A stretch of DNA of 15,886 nt from an uncultured bacterium (GCA_937894665.1 CALAWF010000102.1:1-15886), one strand, 5' to 3'; positions 1 through 7,159 are shown, numbered from the stretch's first letter. Notes: generated by a model not told the origin, from the sequence alone. Made by a program: numbers and translations.

Positions 1-172
1 CCCATAATCCGCATCCACCTAATGTTAATAATTGAACAATACCAATTACGATATATCCAGTGTAAAATCTATGGATTCCTAAAAAGCCTACAAAAAATGA
101 TAGTAGGGCAGTAACTAGCCAAGATTTTTCAGCTGGTTGTGGTTGTGCTTGTGGAGTTGCATTCATACTCAT
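1..172 (-). CDS. TM2-domain membrane protein (partial, 3' end off window)
   Basis: Only the first 57 codons are visible; the gene runs off the left edge. It starts MSMNATPQAQ, followed by a short Gln/Pro/Ala-rich cytoplasmic tail and then a hydrophobic segment with the TM2-family pattern: FLGIHRFYTGY, a Gly-containing helix, QLLTLGGCGLW. TM2 proteins are small membrane proteins with two helices joined by a short turn; their biochemical role is mostly unknown. The start at 172 is preceded by GAAAGGA with about 10 nt of spacing. The ATG at 179 is in another frame. The gene lies downstream of dut on the same strand but beyond a strong terminator, so it is probably transcribed separately or by read-through. 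The family call is secure from the motif; the function is not known. Confidence 0.85.
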   Translation of the reverse strand, partial: MSMNATPQAQPQPAEKSWLVTALLSFFVGFLGIHRFYTGYIVIGIVQLLTLGGCGLW

Positions 173-206
173 AGTTCATAATTCCTTTCTTTATTCAAAT
201 ATAAAT

Positions 207-243
207 AAACACCATAGTCATTTTAGTACTGACTATGGCGTTT
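207..243 (-). terminator. Rho-independent terminator of the alaS-dut operon
   Basis: Two 14-nt arms (207-220 and 230-243) pair around a 9-nt loop. In the minus-strand transcript the one imperfect position (211/239) is a G-U wobble, so the whole stem pairs; on the plus strand it is an A/C mismatch. On the minus strand the stem is followed by TTTATTTATA. It lies 26 nt past the dut stop codon, so it most likely ends the alaS-dut transcript. Confidence 0.85.
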
Positions 244-268
244 GTAATCATTCAATAAATGTATTTAA

Positions 269-706
269 CTATTTTCCGGTTGAACCAAATCCACCTTCAC
301 CACGAACTGTTTCAGTCAATTCTGTAACAACTTCAAGTTTAGCTTGCTCAACACGAGCAATAACCATTTGTGCAATTCTTTCATCAGGTTGGATTGTGTA
401 TGTTTCGTTTGAAATATTTACGATTGGAACACAAACTTCCCCTCTGTAATCCTCATCGATTGTACCAACACAGTTGATTAAAGTGATTCCGTGTTTGATA
501 GATAAACCTGAACGAGGTCTTACTTGAGCTTCATAACCGTGTTCTAATTCGATTTTCAAACCGGTAGGAACAAGTTTTCTTTCCAATGGTTTTAATTCCA
601 AGGGTTCAGAAATTGCGGCACATAAATCCATGCCTGCTGCACCTTCTGTTTTATATTCCGGCAAGATATTGTTATGTAGTAATTTTTCAATTTTCAATAC
701 TGTCAT
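269..706 (-). CDS. dut: dUTP diphosphatase (dUTPase), trimeric type
   Basis: Hydrolyses dUTP to dUMP and pyrophosphate, keeping uracil out of DNA and supplying the dTMP pathway. The 145-residue protein has all five motifs of the homotrimeric family: I AAGMDLCA (23-30), II PRSGLS (64-69), [14 protein letters not shown] (81-91, with the presumed catalytic Asp84 and the sugar-stacking Tyr87), IV RIAQMVI (110-116), and [11 protein letters not shown] (135-144). The length matches the family (about 145-155). The start was set at [10 protein letters not shown] because GGAAAGGA lies about 6-8 nt upstream. A longer reading from 757 would overlap the end of alaS and add a Lys-rich tail. The gap to alaS is 16 nt, so the two genes form one operon. 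All catalytic residues are present. Confidence 0.97.
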   Translation of the reverse strand: MTVLKIEKLLHNNILPEYKTEGAAGMDLCAAISEPLELKPLERKLVPTGLKIELEHGYEAQVRPRSGLSIKHGITLINCVGTIDEDYRGEVCVPIVNISNETYTIQPDERIAQMVIARVEQAKLEVVTELTETVRGEGGFGSTGK

Positions 707-712
707 TTTATT

Positions 713-718
713 TCCTTT
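713..718 (-). promoter_or_regulatory. Shine-Dalgarno site deciding the dut start
   Basis: AAAGGA on the minus strand lies 6 nt upstream of the ATG at 706 and inside the alaS-dut gap. It supports the 145-residue start over the in-frame ATG at 757, which lies within alaS. Confidence 0.75.
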
Positions 719-722
719 CCGA

Positions 723-3350
723 TTATTGTGCTTTAACAGCTTTAATTTCTTCTTCAACCTTGGTTAAAATTTCATCCAATTTAGAAGAATCTTTAACACC
801 ACCTTGAGCAAAGTTTGGACGTCCGCCACCATTTGCTCCGGTTGCTCTTGCGATTTCTCCAACAAGTTTACCGGCATTTACACCTAGTTTTACAAAATTG
901 TCAGAAACTTTAACTGCAACTGTTGTTTCTCCGGCTAAGATAATTACACTGTTTCCAAGTTTGTTAGATAAATATTCCAAACCGATTTTAATTCCGATTG
1001 GTTTTAAACCTTCAACCTTAGAAATGAATAATTTACCGCCTTCAATATCTTGTGCTCTTGAAATGAATGATGCAAATTTGTTTCTCGCATTTTCTTCTTC
1101 TAGTTTTTCCACGTGTTTTTGAAGTTCACGATTTTCATCAGATAATTTTTCAACACGTTCTACAACCTCGTCAAAATGAGATTTGAATTTTGTTGATAAT
1201 TTATCAATTTCAGCGGATTTTGCGTTCAAGTATTCAATTGCAGAATTTGAAACAGCAGCTTCAATACGTCTTGTACCTGCAGCAATTGCACTTTCTGAAA
1301 TAATTTTAACAACTCTCAAATCTACAAGCTGTCTTGCATGAGTACCTGCACAAAATTCTTTAGAAATACAATCAACACCGTCTTTTGTTTCTTTTTCAAT
1401 TGAAACAACACGAACCGTATCGCCGTATTTTTCACCAAATAGAGCGGTAGCTCCTGTTAATTCAGCTTCTTTGATGCCCATAACTTTGGTATTAACTTTA
1501 TAACCTTCACCAATCCATTTGTTCATCAAGTTTTCAACTTTAACAATTTCTTCACTTGTCATAGCTCTTGAGAATGTAAAGTCAAATCTCATACGACTTT
1601 CATCTACATAAGAACCTGCTTGTTTTACTTCTGAACCCAAAACTTTTACAAGTGCTGCTTGAAGTAAGTGAGCAGATGTGTGATGAACTCTGATTTGTTC
1701 TCTTCTTGGAACATCGATATAAGCCTTAACGGTATCGCCGATAGAAACTTCTCCGTTCAGAACATTACATCTGTGAACGTACAAATCGTTAACCTTGAAT
1801 GTAGTTAAAACTTCGGCTTTCAAGTTTTCGCTTTCGATGTATCCGCTATCTCCAACTTGACCACCACATTCAGCATAGAATGGAGTTTTATTTAAAACAA
1901 TATCAACATATCCTTCGCCTTCAACTTGAGCCAAAATCTTAGCATCAGAACAAGCATTATCTGTATAACCTATGAAATCAGTTGAACCAACTTCTTTTTC
2001 AATTTTAGCGTACTTCATATCACCTGTTACACTAATTTTAGCTGTTGCAGCTTTTGCACGTTCTTTTTGTTCTTGCATTGCAGCTTTGAAACCGGCTTCA
2101 TCAACGTTCAAACCTTGTTCTGCTGCGATTTCTTTTGTCAATTCAAATGGAAAACCGAAAGTATCATACAATTTGAAAGCACTTTCGCCGTCAATGTCTT
2201 TTTTATTATCGATAAATTCGTCCAACATTTTGTAGCCTCTATCAAGAGTTTTAGCAAAACGTTCTTCTTCTTTTCTGATTGTATCAATAATTTTTTGTTT
2301 ATTTTTAACCAAATCAGGATATGCTTCTCCGTAATTTTCAACGATAACGTCAACCAATTTATATAAGAATGGTAATTCCATACCCAAAATCTTTCCATGA
2401 CGCAAAGCTCTTCTCAAAATCATACGAAGAACATAACTTCTTCCTTCATTTCCAGGGATTACACCATCTGAAATAAGGAATGAAACACATCTTGCGTGGT
2501 CTGTAATAATTCTTAAAGATACATCTGTTTTTTCAGATTTTTTGTAAGGAACACCACTCATTTCAGAAACTTTATCCATAATAGGTTTTAGTAAGTCAGT
2601 TTCAAATGTTGATGCAACACCTTGGCAAACCATTGCAATACGTTCTAAGCCCATGCCTGTATCAACGTTTTTCTTGCCTAATGGAGATTGATTACCTTCT
2701 TCATCTTGATACAATTCTGTAAATACCAAGTTCCAAATTTCAACCCATCTGTCGCATTCGCAAGTATCAATACCACAATTAGGGTCATCACATTTGTATT
2801 GTTCACCTAAGTCGTAGTGAATTTCTGAACAAGGACCGCAAGATCCAGATGCTCCAGGAGGACCCCAGAAATTATCTTTTTTACCTTTACGTTTGATACG
2901 TTCAGCAGGAACACCAACACTTCTCCAAATGTCAAAAGCCTCTTCGTCTGTTTCGTAAATAGTAATCCACAATCTGTCTTTATCTAATTTTAAAACTTCA
3001 GTAACAAATTCCCAAGCCCAAGGAATAATTTCTTTTTTGTAATAATCGCCAAAAGAGAAATTACCTAACATTTCAAAGAATGTATGGTGGCGTGGAGTTC
3101 TACCAACGTTTTCAATATCTGAATCTTTACCACCGGCTCTGGCACATTTTTGACAAGAAGTTGCTCTTGCAGGTTCATAAGGGCAAGGTTGAATACCTAA
3201 AAAGATAGGTAAAAATTGCAACATTCCAGCAGTTGTAAGAAGAACTGTTGGATTATCTGGAACAAGACTTGAACTTTCAACAATTGTATGTTGATGCTTG
3301 TTCTTAAAGTAATCTAAATATAACTTTCTAATTTCATTTCCGCTTAGCAT
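723..3350 (-). CDS. alaS: alanine--tRNA ligase
   Basis: Charges tRNA-Ala with alanine in the cytosol and edits mischarged Ser/Gly. The 875 residues are the normal family length with the normal domain order. The class II catalytic core comes first (about 1-240; [20 protein letters not shown] at 85-104 and a CGPCSEI motif at 171-177), then tRNA-recognition helices. The editing domain has zinc-site motifs HTSAH (557-561) and CxxxH (CAGTH, 667-671). A coiled-coil linker (about 715-760) leads to the C-Ala domain ending in [11 protein letters not shown] (841-851). A Cys cluster at 187-199 is an insertion near the core. The start at 3350 has AAAGGAAAAG just upstream, and the gene leads the operon with dut. 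The only variation noticed is CAGTH where CGGTH is usual; both zinc ligands remain. Confidence 0.98.
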   Translation of the reverse strand: MLSGNEIRKLYLDYFKNKHQHTIVESSSLVPDNPTVLLTTAGMLQFLPIFLGIQPCPYEPARATSCQKCARAGGKDSDIENVGRTPRHHTFFEMLGNFSFGDYYKKEIIPWAWEFVTEVLKLDKDRLWITIYETDEEAFDIWRSVGVPAERIKRKGKKDNFWGPPGASGSCGPCSEIHYDLGEQYKCDDPNCGIDTCECDRWVEIWNLVFTELYQDEEGNQSPLGKKNVDTGMGLERIAMVCQGVASTFETDLLKPIMDKVSEMSGVPYKKSEKTDVSLRIITDHARCVSFLISDGVIPGNEGRSYVLRMILRRALRHGKILGMELPFLYKLVDVIVENYGEAYPDLVKNKQKIIDTIRKEEERFAKTLDRGYKMLDEFIDNKKDIDGESAFKLYDTFGFPFELTKEIAAEQGLNVDEAGFKAAMQEQKERAKAATAKISVTGDMKYAKIEKEVGSTDFIGYTDNACSDAKILAQVEGEGYVDIVLNKTPFYAECGGQVGDSGYIESENLKAEVLTTFKVNDLYVHRCNVLNGEVSIGDTVKAYIDVPRREQIRVHHTSAHLLQAALVKVLGSEVKQAGSYVDESRMRFDFTFSRAMTSEEIVKVENLMNKWIGEGYKVNTKVMGIKEAELTGATALFGEKYGDTVRVVSIEKETKDGVDCISKEFCAGTHARQLVDLRVVKIISESAIAAGTRRIEAAVSNSAIEYLNAKSAEIDKLSTKFKSHFDEVVERVEKLSDENRELQKHVEKLEEENARNKFASFISRAQDIEGGKLFISKVEGLKPIGIKIGLEYLSNKLGNSVIILAGETTVAVKVSDNFVKLGVNAGKLVGEIARATGANGGGRPNFAQGGVKDSSKLDEILTKVEEEIKAVKAQ

Positions 3351-3558
3351 AATCTTTTCCTTTATAAATTAATTACAGTATAGAAAAATTATAGCTTAAA
3401 CATAAAAAATCCGAAAAAATATATGATATTTTGTAGATTTTTATTAACAACACACTACCCAACTGGATAGTATAGAATTACACAGTTGTATAGTTGAAGA
3501 GGAAGAGTTTTATTAGTTAAATAAAAATGTAAGAAAATCTAATACAAAATAAAAAAAA
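3351..3558. other. Non-coding AT-rich stretch between alaS and the sRNA candidate
   Basis: Apart from the alaS promoter, the stretch shows only a weak inverted repeat: CAACTG (3460-3465) and CAGTTG (3483-3488), with a 17-nt loop. No open frame of credible length with a ribosome binding site was found on either strand. Confidence 0.5.
3388..3393 (-). promoter_or_regulatory. -10 element of the alaS-dut promoter
   Basis: A perfect TATAAT on the minus strand puts transcription start near 3381, about 30 nt before the alaS ATG. The -35 at 17-nt spacing is only TTTCGG, which is weak. There is no room for a T-box or other leader riboswitch between this site and the start codon. Confidence 0.6.
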
Positions 3559-3616
3559 CTTTTTCATACTTCCAGCTATTCATAAACAAGGGGGCCTATA
3601 TGGCTCTTTTCTTTTT
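3555..3616 (+). ncRNA. Candidate small RNA, copy 1 of a two-copy family
   Basis: Positions 3559-3581 are identical over 23 nt to 15371-15393; the core is CATACTTCCAGCTATTC. In both places the motif is on the plus strand, has no open reading frame, and is followed within about 10 nt by a GC stem and T-run, while the linker and stem sequences differ. A TACAAA box at 3543-3548 could be a -10; no clear -35 was seen. The 5' part (CTTTTTCAT) is complementary to a start region of the type AUGAAAAAG, and the middle (ACTTCC) to purine-rich ribosome binding sites. A role as an antisense regulator is therefore conceivable but unproven. Transcript ends are estimates. Confidence 0.45.
3590..3616 (+). terminator. 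Terminator of sRNA candidate copy 1
   Basis: Stem GGGCC (3592-3596) pairs with GGCTC (3602-3606) around TATAT, including one G-U pair, and can be extended by further G-U and A-U pairs. It is followed by TTTTCTTTTT. No coding gene ends here, which points to a short non-coding transcript. Confidence 0.65.
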
Positions 3617-3661
3617 GTTAGAGGATTAAGGAGAAATGAAGAAAAATTTTAAAAATTATAC

Positions 3662-3689
3662 TTGCAAGAAAAAATTTTCGTGCTAAGAT
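3662..3689 (+). promoter_or_regulatory. Promoter of tRNA-Arg
   Basis: TTGCAA (3662-3667), a 16-nt spacer, then TAAGAT (3684-3689) preceded by TGC, an extended -10. The predicted start is near 3696, a few bases before the tRNA. Confidence 0.75.
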
Positions 3690-3700
3690 AAAAAATGTAA

Positions 3701-3774
<74 letters not shown>

Positions 3775-3781
3775 AATTTAT

Positions 3782-3812
3782 AAAAAGGTTCTGCATAAGC
3801 AGAACCTTTTTT
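3782..3812 (+). terminator. Terminator of tRNA-Arg
   Basis: A perfect 13-bp stem (3782-3794 with 3799-3811) around ATAA, GC-rich in the middle (GGTTCTGC) and ending in TTTTTT. Confidence 0.93.
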
Positions 3813-3837
3813 ATTGTTAAATAATTTATCGAATTTT

Positions 3838-3846
3838 TGTGATAAT
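3838..3846 (+). promoter_or_regulatory. Extended -10 of the NERD gene (leaderless)
   Basis: TGT followed by GATAAT (3841-3846) forms an extended -10 only 8 nt before the ATG at 3855. Transcription would start at or next to the start codon. No ribosome binding site is present, and an in-frame TAA directly precedes the ATG. Confidence 0.5.
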
Positions 3847-3854
3847 ATTTTTAA

Positions 3855-4556
3855 ATGGATTATATAATTATAAGTTGTTTAATAACATTATTACTGATAA
3901 TTCCCATAATTAGTTTTATTCTAAAATGGTTTCAATATAAAAATTGTAAATATTATAAACTTACAAATAATTCTTATTTCTCTGTATTATTCAATAAAGG
4001 AACGAACGGAGAATACAAATTATATCAAAATTTAAATTTTTTTGAAACGATAGGGTGTAAGTTTTTATTTAACCTATATATTCAAAGAGAAAACGGTAAA
4101 ACCTCTGAAATAGATTTAATTATGTTTCATCATAAAGGTTTATTTGTTTTTGAAAGTAAAAATTATAGTGGTTGGATATTTGGAAATGAAAACAATAAAA
4201 AATGGACACAAACCTTACCTATAGGATATGGTGAAAGTCATAAAGAACATTTTTATAATCCAATAATGCAAAATGCTACACATATTAGAGCAATAAGAAA
4301 ATATATAGATGACACCATTCCCATTTACTCAATAATTGCATTTTCAGATGATTGTACACTCAAAAATGTAACAACGAGGAGTAATGTTATTGTTACATAT
4401 TATAGCGACTTACAAGAAAAAATCATATCTAAACTATCTGAAATCAAGAATTACTCAATGTCTAAAGACTTAATGGATAAAACTTATAATACACTTTTTG
4501 AATTTACAAATGCTGATGAATATACAAAACAACAGCATTTGAAAAATCTGAGATAG
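3855..4556 (+). CDS. Membrane-anchored NERD-domain (nuclease-related) protein
   Basis: The 233-residue protein begins with a hydrophobic helix (about 3-24), probably an inner-membrane anchor, followed by a NERD domain facing the cytoplasm. NERD domains share the restriction-endonuclease-like fold. The visible core is GTNGEYKLYQNL (49-60), then SEIDLIM (84-90, Asp87) and the FVFESKNYSGWIFG stretch (97-110) with the Glu100-x-Lys102 pair, followed by W117 and NPIMQN (135-140). The catalytic-type Glu53/Asp87/Glu100/Lys102 set is therefore intact. The C-terminal 70 residues match nothing I recognise. Substrate and role are unknown for most such proteins; a defence or DNA-processing role is inference. 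The gene is very AT-rich, has no ribosome binding site, and opens the island downstream of tRNA-Arg. Confidence 0.85.
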   Translation: MDYIIISCLITLLLIIPIISFILKWFQYKNCKYYKLTNNSYFSVLFNKGTNGEYKLYQNLNFFETIGCKFLFNLYIQRENGKTSEIDLIMFHHKGLFVFESKNYSGWIFGNENNKKWTQTLPIGYGESHKEHFYNPIMQNATHIRAIRKYIDDTIPIYSIIAFSDDCTLKNVTTRSNVIVTYYSDLQEKIISKLSEIKNYSMSKDLMDKTYNTLFEFTNADEYTKQQHLKNLR

Positions 4557-4567
4557 CACCGTCTTTA

Positions 4568-4576
4568 TGTTACAAT
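4568..4576 (+). promoter_or_regulatory. Possible extended -10 of the Fic gene
   Basis: TGT directly followed by TACAAT (4571-4576), 18 nt before the ATG at 4595. No -35 was seen. The predicted start would fall at the edge of the AAAGGA site (4583-4588), so the leader would be very short. Confidence 0.35.
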
Positions 4577-4594
4577 AAAAGCAAAGGATAGATA

Positions 4595-5336
4595 ATGTAC
4601 AAAAACTGCTTTACTAAAAATGATGAATATAAGGCGAAAATTAATGCTTTACGCCCACTTTCCAACGAAGCATTATTACAAGTAAAAGAGTATTATAAAA
4701 TTGGTTTGACTTATGCTTCAAACGCTCTTGAAGGAAACACTCTTAGCTTAGCAGAAACAAAAGTTGTATTAGAAGATGGTATTACAATCGGAGGAAAACC
4801 TTTAAAAGACCACTACGAAACGGTCGGACACGCAAAAGCTTTTGATGAAATAATTAAATTGTCCCAAAATGCAACTTACAGAAGCCGACATCAAACTATT
4901 ACATAAATTATTCTATGAAAAAATTGACAGTGAAAAAGCTGGCAAGTATAGGACTTCACAAGTTATAATAACCGGTTCAGATGTAGAATTACCAAAACCG
5001 GAAGAACTTGACGAAAAAATGCATGAGTTTATTTTGCAGTTACCGAAATTAAAAGCAGAATTACATCCTGTTGAATATGCCGCAATGGTACATATAATCT
5101 TCGTAAATATTCATCCATTTGCAGACGGTAACGGCAGAGTTGCAAGACTGTTAATGAATTTAGCATTATTACAAAGTGGCTACAATATTGTTGTAATTCC
5201 TCCTGTTGTAAGAGCAGATTATACTTCAACATTACAAGAAACTAATAAAGGCAATAATACAGATTTTATTAATTTCGTTTCAGAAATGGTTTTAGAGTCG
5301 CAAAAAGAATACCTTAAAATTATCAGCAGATTTTAA
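4595..5336 (+). pseudogene. Fic-family protein (AMPylase type), split by a +1 frameshift
   Basis: Fic proteins transfer AMP or another nucleotide from NTPs to protein hydroxyls. The first part (about 90 codons, start ATG with AAAGGA 6 nt upstream) holds the self-inhibitory helix motif (S/T)xxxE(G/N), seen as SNALEGN with Ser42 and Glu46. The second part, one frame over, holds the flap region (KYRTSQVIITGS) and an intact HPFADGNGRVAR, the HxFx(D/E)GNGRxxR active site. Aligning the halves needs one base skipped around CCCAAAA (4863-4869): LSQ then MQLTEADIK. The ATG at 4869 has no ribosome binding site, so independent translation of the catalytic half looks unlikely. Calls considered were a recent pseudogene, a sequencing error or a recoding event; the first is favoured because the neighbouring integrase is also broken. 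All key residues are intact apart from the shift. Confidence 0.85.
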
Positions 5337-5374
5337 TTATTCTACTACCATCAACACTGAAATAAATTTATAGC

Positions 5375-5593
5375 CTATACAGTATTTAATTTTGGTTCAC
5401 AGAACGCAAATATATACTCATATAAATCATTCAACAACCTTGTTTTATAATATGAGTTACCTTTCATATCCTCTGTTTCATTTCTAGGAACAAGGTGATT
5501 AGAGCAATTTTGTAAAAATACTCTTATGTCACTATCGTTGGCATACTGCAAAAGTTCTATTGTAAATTCGCCAATTTTACCAAAATATTTCAT
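5375..5593 (-). CDS. Small hypothetical protein, 72 residues
   Basis: I do not recognise the sequence (MKYFGKIGEF ... FAFCEPKLNTV). It has no membrane segment and no signal peptide. It is mixed in charge, with a Leu/Tyr-rich C-terminal half containing YYKTRLLNDLYEYIFAF. It is convergent with the Fic remnant. No ribosome binding site precedes the ATG, but a perfect TATAAT on the minus strand (5600-5605) lies 6 nt upstream, which would give a leaderless message as for the NERD gene. It could equally be a fragment of a larger decayed gene. No homology-free evidence of function exists. Confidence 0.45.
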   Translation of the reverse strand: MKYFGKIGEFTIELLQYANDSDIRVFLQNCSNHLVPRNETEDMKGNSYYKTRLLNDLYEYIFAFCEPKLNTV

Positions 5594-5599
5594 ATAAAT

Positions 5600-5605
5600 A
5601 TTATA
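5600..5605 (-). promoter_or_regulatory. TATAAT box directly upstream of the 72-residue ORF
   Basis: Perfect -10 hexamer on the minus strand, six bases from the ATG at 5593, so transcription would begin at about the A of ATG. TTGTTT lies upstream at a long 19-nt spacing. Confidence 0.4.
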
Positions 5606-5687
5606 ATCTAAATGTGGTAAATATAAACAAATGTAACAATATTGTGATTTCTAATACATATATTAATTTTTAACGGTTAATTTTATA

Positions 5688-5711
5688 TGCTTTTATTTGC
5701 TTTTATGCTTG
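5688..5711 (+). repeat. 10-bp phased direct repeat upstream of the integrase remnant
   Basis: TGCTTTTAT occurs at 5688-5696 and 5698-5706, and is followed by TGCTTG (5706-5711). The 10-bp spacing puts the copies on one face of the helix. It lies about 80-100 bp before the integrase start. An integrase arm-type site or a regulator site is possible, but the repeat is short and AT-rich. Confidence 0.35.
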
Positions 5712-5789
5712 CACCTAAAATCATTTCCCCTCGTGCCTTTTAGCCTGTTTTGTTTGATAATAAAAATATAAAAGAAAGGCAATAATAAA

Positions 5790-6737
5790 GTGCGAGTATA
5801 CGAACAAAATAATCAAATAATCACTGGTATTTTGAAATGATGGTACGAAAAAAACGCTACTGTCGAGCTATCCCTGAAGCGACAAATAAATCGGAAGCCA
5901 TTACTTACATGCAAGCCTTTAGAACAGAACTTTTAAGAGGTAGGTTAGACCTTATTGACGATTATGGAACTGATAAATTTGAAACAATAGTTGATGATTA
6001 TATCAGGTATGCAAAAACTAACTTAAAATCAATAGATACAGTAATCCCAATAGCAAAAAGTTTTAAGTGTTTATGGGGGAAAAAACTAATCAATGATATA
6101 ACACCTAAACTTATTGAAAAATATAAATCTGATAGAAATGGGCAAATTTATCTTCAGAAAAAAGTTGGTGATAAAGTTACCACCAAAAGAATTTGTCCTG
6201 CTACAGTAAATCGTGAGTTAGGTGTTTTATCTAAAATTTTCAGTATTGCCATTGATAATAAGAAAACAAAGGAAAATCCAGTAACAAAGGTGGAAAAACT
6301 GAAAGTTGCAAATAAATTAGAAAGGCATATGACTGCAGAAGAACAAGATAGGTTTATAAAATTCTGTAATCATGATTACTCATACTTAAATGTTACGGCT
6401 GCCGAATTAAAAAAAATTACTAATAGGTACAGTAATTATTCGTACGACCATGTGCGCGATATTGCTTTAATCTCATTAAATACAGGTATGAGGTTTAATG
6501 AAGTATTAAATCTTACATGGGATTGTGTAGATTTTTCTGTAAATTTATTATGTGCCTTAAATACAAAAAATGGATAAAAAAAATGATGTTCCAATGAACA
6601 ACACAGTTAAAAACATTTTGCTTGAAAGATATAACACAAAGGGAGCAAATGTTTTTGTTTTCACAAATCCTGCAACAGGTACAAGGTATGGTAACATACA
6701 TAAAGCATTTACAACTGTTTGTAAAAGGGCAAATTAA
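5790..6737 (+). pseudogene. Tyrosine recombinase / phage-type integrase, decayed
   Basis: A site-specific integrase remnant. A GTG start at 5790 (AAAGAAAGG about 9 nt upstream) gives VRVYEQNNQIITGILK, then a TGA (5838-5840) where WWYEK-like sequence is expected. The frame then slips in a 7-A run (5848-5854) into KRYCRAIPEAT, a typical integrase N-terminus. The long middle part carries the SAM-like core-binding domain (about 5960-6240) and the start of the catalytic domain with box I Arg (LNTGMRFNEVLNLTW). A third lesion near 6565-6577 ends this frame at TAA. The next frame resumes with KKNDVPMNNTVKNILLERY to KRAN and stops at 6735-6737. The RHxxR/HxxY boxes II are not recognisable downstream, so the 3' end is lost or scrambled. 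It must be inactive. Confidence 0.88.
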
Positions 6738-6868
6738 CAAATTTTGTCCTTGGTTGTGTTTGTTGTTTACAAATCTTCAACCTTGCACAGTTCTACCATT
6801 TGCCACCCAGTACACTATGTAAATTAGTCCATAAAAATTACATAAAACATTTTTTGCAAAATTTGCAT
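6738..6868. other. Non-coding stretch with possible degraded integrase 3' end
   Basis: Bases 6738-6835 translate in three frames to nothing convincing. Fragments such as a Leu-His-Ser-Ser-Thr stretch weakly recall the LRHTF box of integrases but need more than one shift. No att-like copy of either neighbouring tRNA 3' end was found here. Confidence 0.4.
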
Positions 6869-6896
6869 TAAAAAAGCAAGGTCTAAAAGCCTTGCT
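6869..6896 (-). terminator. Terminator of tRNA-Gly
   Basis: 7-bp stem AGCAAGG/CCTTGCT (6875-6881 with 6890-6896) with an 8-nt loop. In the minus-strand transcript it is followed by TTTTTT. Confidence 0.88.
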
Positions 6897-6911
6897 ATTA
6901 TTGTGTTTAAA

Positions 6912-6986
6912 TGGAGCGGGAGACGAGGCTCGAACTCGCGACATCCTCCTTGGCAAGGAGGCATTCTACCACTGAATTACCCCCGC
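6912..6986 (-). tRNA. tRNA-Gly (anticodon GCC)
   Basis: Acceptor GCGGGGG/CTCCCGC (one G-U), D arm ATTC/GAAT, anticodon stem CCTCC/GGAGG with loop TTGCCAA (anticodon GCC), T arm GCGAG-TTCGAGC-CTCGT, discriminator T, and CCA encoded in the gene, unlike tRNA-Arg at 3701. Its 3' end faces the decayed island and the integrase remnant, the orientation expected if a tRNA 3' end served as attachment site. No second copy of that 3' end is visible. Confidence 0.97.
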
Positions 6987-7005
6987 TTATTTGGGTTACC
7001 TCTTA

Positions 7006-7033
7006 ATCATACATGCTAAATTTTATATTTCAA
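7006..7033 (-). promoter_or_regulatory. Promoter of tRNA-Gly
   Basis: On the minus strand: TTGAAA (7028-7033), a 16-nt spacer, TATGAT (7006-7011). The predicted start is near 6999, about 13 nt before the tRNA. Confidence 0.75.
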
Positions 7034-7123
7034 GCACTTTTTTTTAAATTTTTCAAAATTTCTTTGTAAATTTTTATTTCCACCATTGAATACATACGCA
7101 AATTATCTTTTGTTTGGTTATTA

Positions 7124-7129
7124 TATAAT
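7124..7129 (+). promoter_or_regulatory. -10 element upstream of the helical orphan gene
   Basis: Perfect TATAAT; the start would be near 7136, giving a leader of about 24 nt to the ATG at 7160. No good -35 at 16-18 nt. Confidence 0.5.
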
Positions 7130-7147
7130 AGCAAAGTTAGGAAAATG

Positions 7148-7153
7148 AAAGGA
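7148..7153 (+). promoter_or_regulatory. Shine-Dalgarno site deciding the start of the orphan gene
   Basis: AAAGGA, 6 nt before the ATG at 7160. The alternative in-frame ATG at 7145 has AGGA only 3 nt away, so 7160 is preferred. Confidence 0.7.
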
Positions 7154-7159
7154 AAACAA

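Noticed and set aside
3351..3400. T-box or other leader riboswitch for alaS
   Set aside because: The predicted leader is only about 30 nt and has no T-box sequence or antiterminator stem.
3636..3686. 16-codon ORF after AAGGAG upstream of tRNA-Arg
   Set aside because: The ribosome binding site is only 2 nt from the ATG, and the ORF ends inside the tRNA promoter -10. Lys-rich AT sequence easily gives such ORFs by chance.
4863..4871. Programmed +1 frameshift in the Fic gene
   Set aside because: No recognised slippery codon arrangement (the zero frame reads TCC CAA) and no stimulatory structure was seen. Kept only as an alternative to decay.
5838..5840. UGA read as Trp or Gly (code change) in the integrase
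   Set aside because: The gene carries other frameshifts as well, and no internal TGA interrupts dnaE, alaS or other core genes. A nonsense mutation is simpler.
6738..6830. Integrase C-terminal boxes in the region after the last integrase stop
   Set aside because: Only a vague LRHTF-like fragment is seen and it would need several shifts; not firm enough to extend the pseudogene.
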